Shown: piece by piece, positions 62,837-64,000 of the stretch
Position numbering within the stretch: the first letter of the stretch is position 1
Layout of the letters: each line of letters opens with the position of its first letter
Origin: CADCWN01 sp046328475
Lineage (GTDB): Bacteria > Chloroflexota > Chloroflexia > Thermomicrobiales > CADCWN01
Assembly (NCBI GenBank): GCA_046328475.1
Contig: JAXLWN010000024.1
Span: 1-64,000 of the forward strand
Length of the DNA: 64,000 nt
Reading direction: 5' to 3'
Notes under the pieces: generated by a model
The model's input: only the letters and a program-made list of their open reading frames with translations
Told to the model about the DNA's origin: nothing
Databases searched by the model: none
Translations under genes and position numbers: made by a program

Positions 62837-64000
62837 CTACAGCCCGAGGATCTCTTTGAGGCCGACAACCAGGCGGTCCATGTCTTCCCGGTCGTTGTAG
62901 GCCTGGACGGAGAGGCGCACGCAGCTTTGCCCCTTGAAGTTGTGGCAAGGGATTTCGACGCCGTACTCTGTCCAGAGGCGCTCCTTGAGGATGCTCATGT
63001 CGGTGGCGGGGAGCGGGAGGATCGCCATCTGGCTCCACCACTCGGTGGAATCGGGGGCGACGGGCGGGAGGCCGGTCAGGGCGGCGACCCGGTTGCGGGT
63101 TTCGCTGAGGAGTTCGTGGCAGGCGGCGCGGACACGCGACCAGTTGTGCTGGCGCTGAAAATCGATGGCAGCGGGGACGCTAAGGAATGCCGAGGGATCA
63201 TCGGTGCCGGACCAGCCGAAGTGATCGACGAAGGCTGATGGGGCGCCACCAGGAGCCTTCCAGCCGTGGCTGATGATGATCGGTTCAAGCAGTTCCTGCA
63301 TCTCGGGGCGGGAATAGAGGAAGCCGGCACCCTTCGGCGCGGAGAGCCACTTGTGGCAGTTGCCGGTGTAGTAGTCTGCCCCGAGCGCGTCGAGGTTGAG
63401 GTCGATCTGGCTGGGGGCATGGGCACCGTCGATCGCGGTGATGATCCCGGCGGCGCGGGCACGGCGGCAGATCTCGTCGAGGGGGAAGATCAGGGCAGAG
63501 CCCGAGGTGATGTGGCTGAGCATGATCACCTTGGTGCGCTCGGTCACGCCCGCCCAGAATTGCTCGACGAAGTCCTCGGCGGTGGTCACCGGCATGGAGA
63601 TTGGCTGCGCGATGTACTTCGCGCCGGTGCGCTCGCAGTAGTAATCCCAGGTCTTGATGACCGCGCCGTACTCGTGGTCGGTGGCGAGGATTTCGTCGCC
63701 GGGGTTGAGCTTGAGCGAGCGGGCGATGATGTTCATGCCGACGGTGACGTTGGTGACGAAGGCGATGTTGTCGCCGTGGGTGCCAACGTAGTCGCCGAGC
63801 GCGGTGCGGGCTTCGGCGAGCAGTTCGACGCGCCGTCGGCCGAGGAATTCGACCGGCTGGCTCTCCAAGCTCGCGCTGTAAGCTTTGGTATTTCTCGAGG
63901 GCGGGCGCGGCGTGGCCCCGTAGGAGCCGTGGTTGAAGGCGATGTCACGCCGGACGAGGTACTGGTCGGCGAGGGCGGCGAGTTCGTTCGGCGTGGTGAG
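62837..64000 (-). CDS. Class V aminotransferase (isopenicillin-N-epimerase/cysteine-desulfurase-like), partial
   Basis: At least 387 residues, start beyond the window. A PLP enzyme: NVTVGMNIIARSL, TDHEYGAVIKTW, SHITSGSALIFPLDEI, AIDGAHAPSQIDLNLDALGADYYTGNCHKWLSAPKGAGFLY with the PLP Lys in CHKW. It resembles CefD-like epimerases and ergothioneine-lyase-like enzymes. Near the edge, residues read GSYGATPRPPSRNTKAYSASLESQPVEFLG, where the family has roughly PALEKYQSLQRELESQ; that text appears if one base is added near 63904 and one removed near 63867. Two compensating indels are likely. Confidence 0.88.
   Translation of the reverse strand, partial: LTTPNELAALADQYLVRRDIAFNHGSYGATPRPPSRNTKAYSASLESQPVEFLGRRRVELLAEARTALGDYVGTHGDNIAFVTNVTVGMNIIARSLKLNPGDEILATDHEYGAVIKTWDYYCERTGAKYIAQPISMPVTTAEDFVEQFWAGVTERTKVIMLSHITSGSALIFPLDEICRRARAAGIITAIDGAHAPSQIDLNLDALGADYYTGNCHKWLSAPKGAGFLYSRPEMQELLEPIIISHGWKAPGGAPSAFVDHFGWSGTDDPSAFLSVPAAIDFQRQHNWSRVRAACHELLSETRNRVAALTGLPPVAPDSTEWWSQMAILPLPATDMSILKERLWTEYGVEIPCHNFKGQSCVRLSVQAYNDREDMDRLVVGLKEILGL

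Overview
The window is GC-rich bacterial chromosome with one complete rRNA operon (16S, 23S, 5S, then an initiator-type tRNA-Met). The 16S text, Thr-Pro-rich linkers on exported proteins, a T-box on pheST and a bacterial deoxyhypusine-synthase homologue fit Chloroflexota. A Thermomicrobia/Sphaerobacter-like lineage is my best guess, not proven. I see no CRISPR array, insertion sequence, prophage or integrase, so this looks like core chromosome.

Layout. 0.2-5.7 kb: an FHA/cNMP-binding ABCG-type transporter, then divergent aldo/keto reductase and Gfo/Idh/MocA genes, then a TetR regulator. 5.9-15 kb: an OpgC-like membrane protein behind two TetR-type operators, rsmG, a PIG-L deacetylase, a luciferase-like oxidoreductase divergent from a WYL regulator, two exported proteins and cdd. 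15-22 kb: double GNAT, a ClpC-like ATPase with a degenerate first ATPase domain overlapping an Rpn-type nuclease gene, and a reverse-strand cluster of two thioesterases, a GNAT and an APH-type kinase. 22-28 kb: ABC exporter, small unknown genes, a HipA-like kinase/DUF3037 pair, a DUF433/DUF5615 toxin-antitoxin pair and a histone-deacetylase-family enzyme. 28.9-33 kb: hisH, hisA, a coiled-coil protein, hisF and a membrane protein. 33-38 kb: a 2-oxoacid dehydrogenase operon (E1alpha, E1beta, E2, SDR). 38-41.6 kb: a polyamine cluster (speD, speB, SUKH protein, DHS-like). 41.9-47.3 kb: rRNA operon. 47.3-64 kb: inositol phosphatase, cupin, T-box-pheS-pheT, then sugar-acid and small-molecule catabolism genes ending in a class V aminotransferase cut by the window edge.

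Two features run through the whole window. First, many short gaps, including gaps inside operons, are filled by long inverted repeats whose arms are tandem 7- or 8-mers. The unit differs at every locus, and the repeats often begin at or inside the upstream stop codon. One sits inside the T-box leader of pheS. Second, at least five genes, including the normally essential pheT, carry single-base frameshifts, each in a run of G or C. Read errors in the source assembly are the simplest explanation, so those genes are annotated across the shift.
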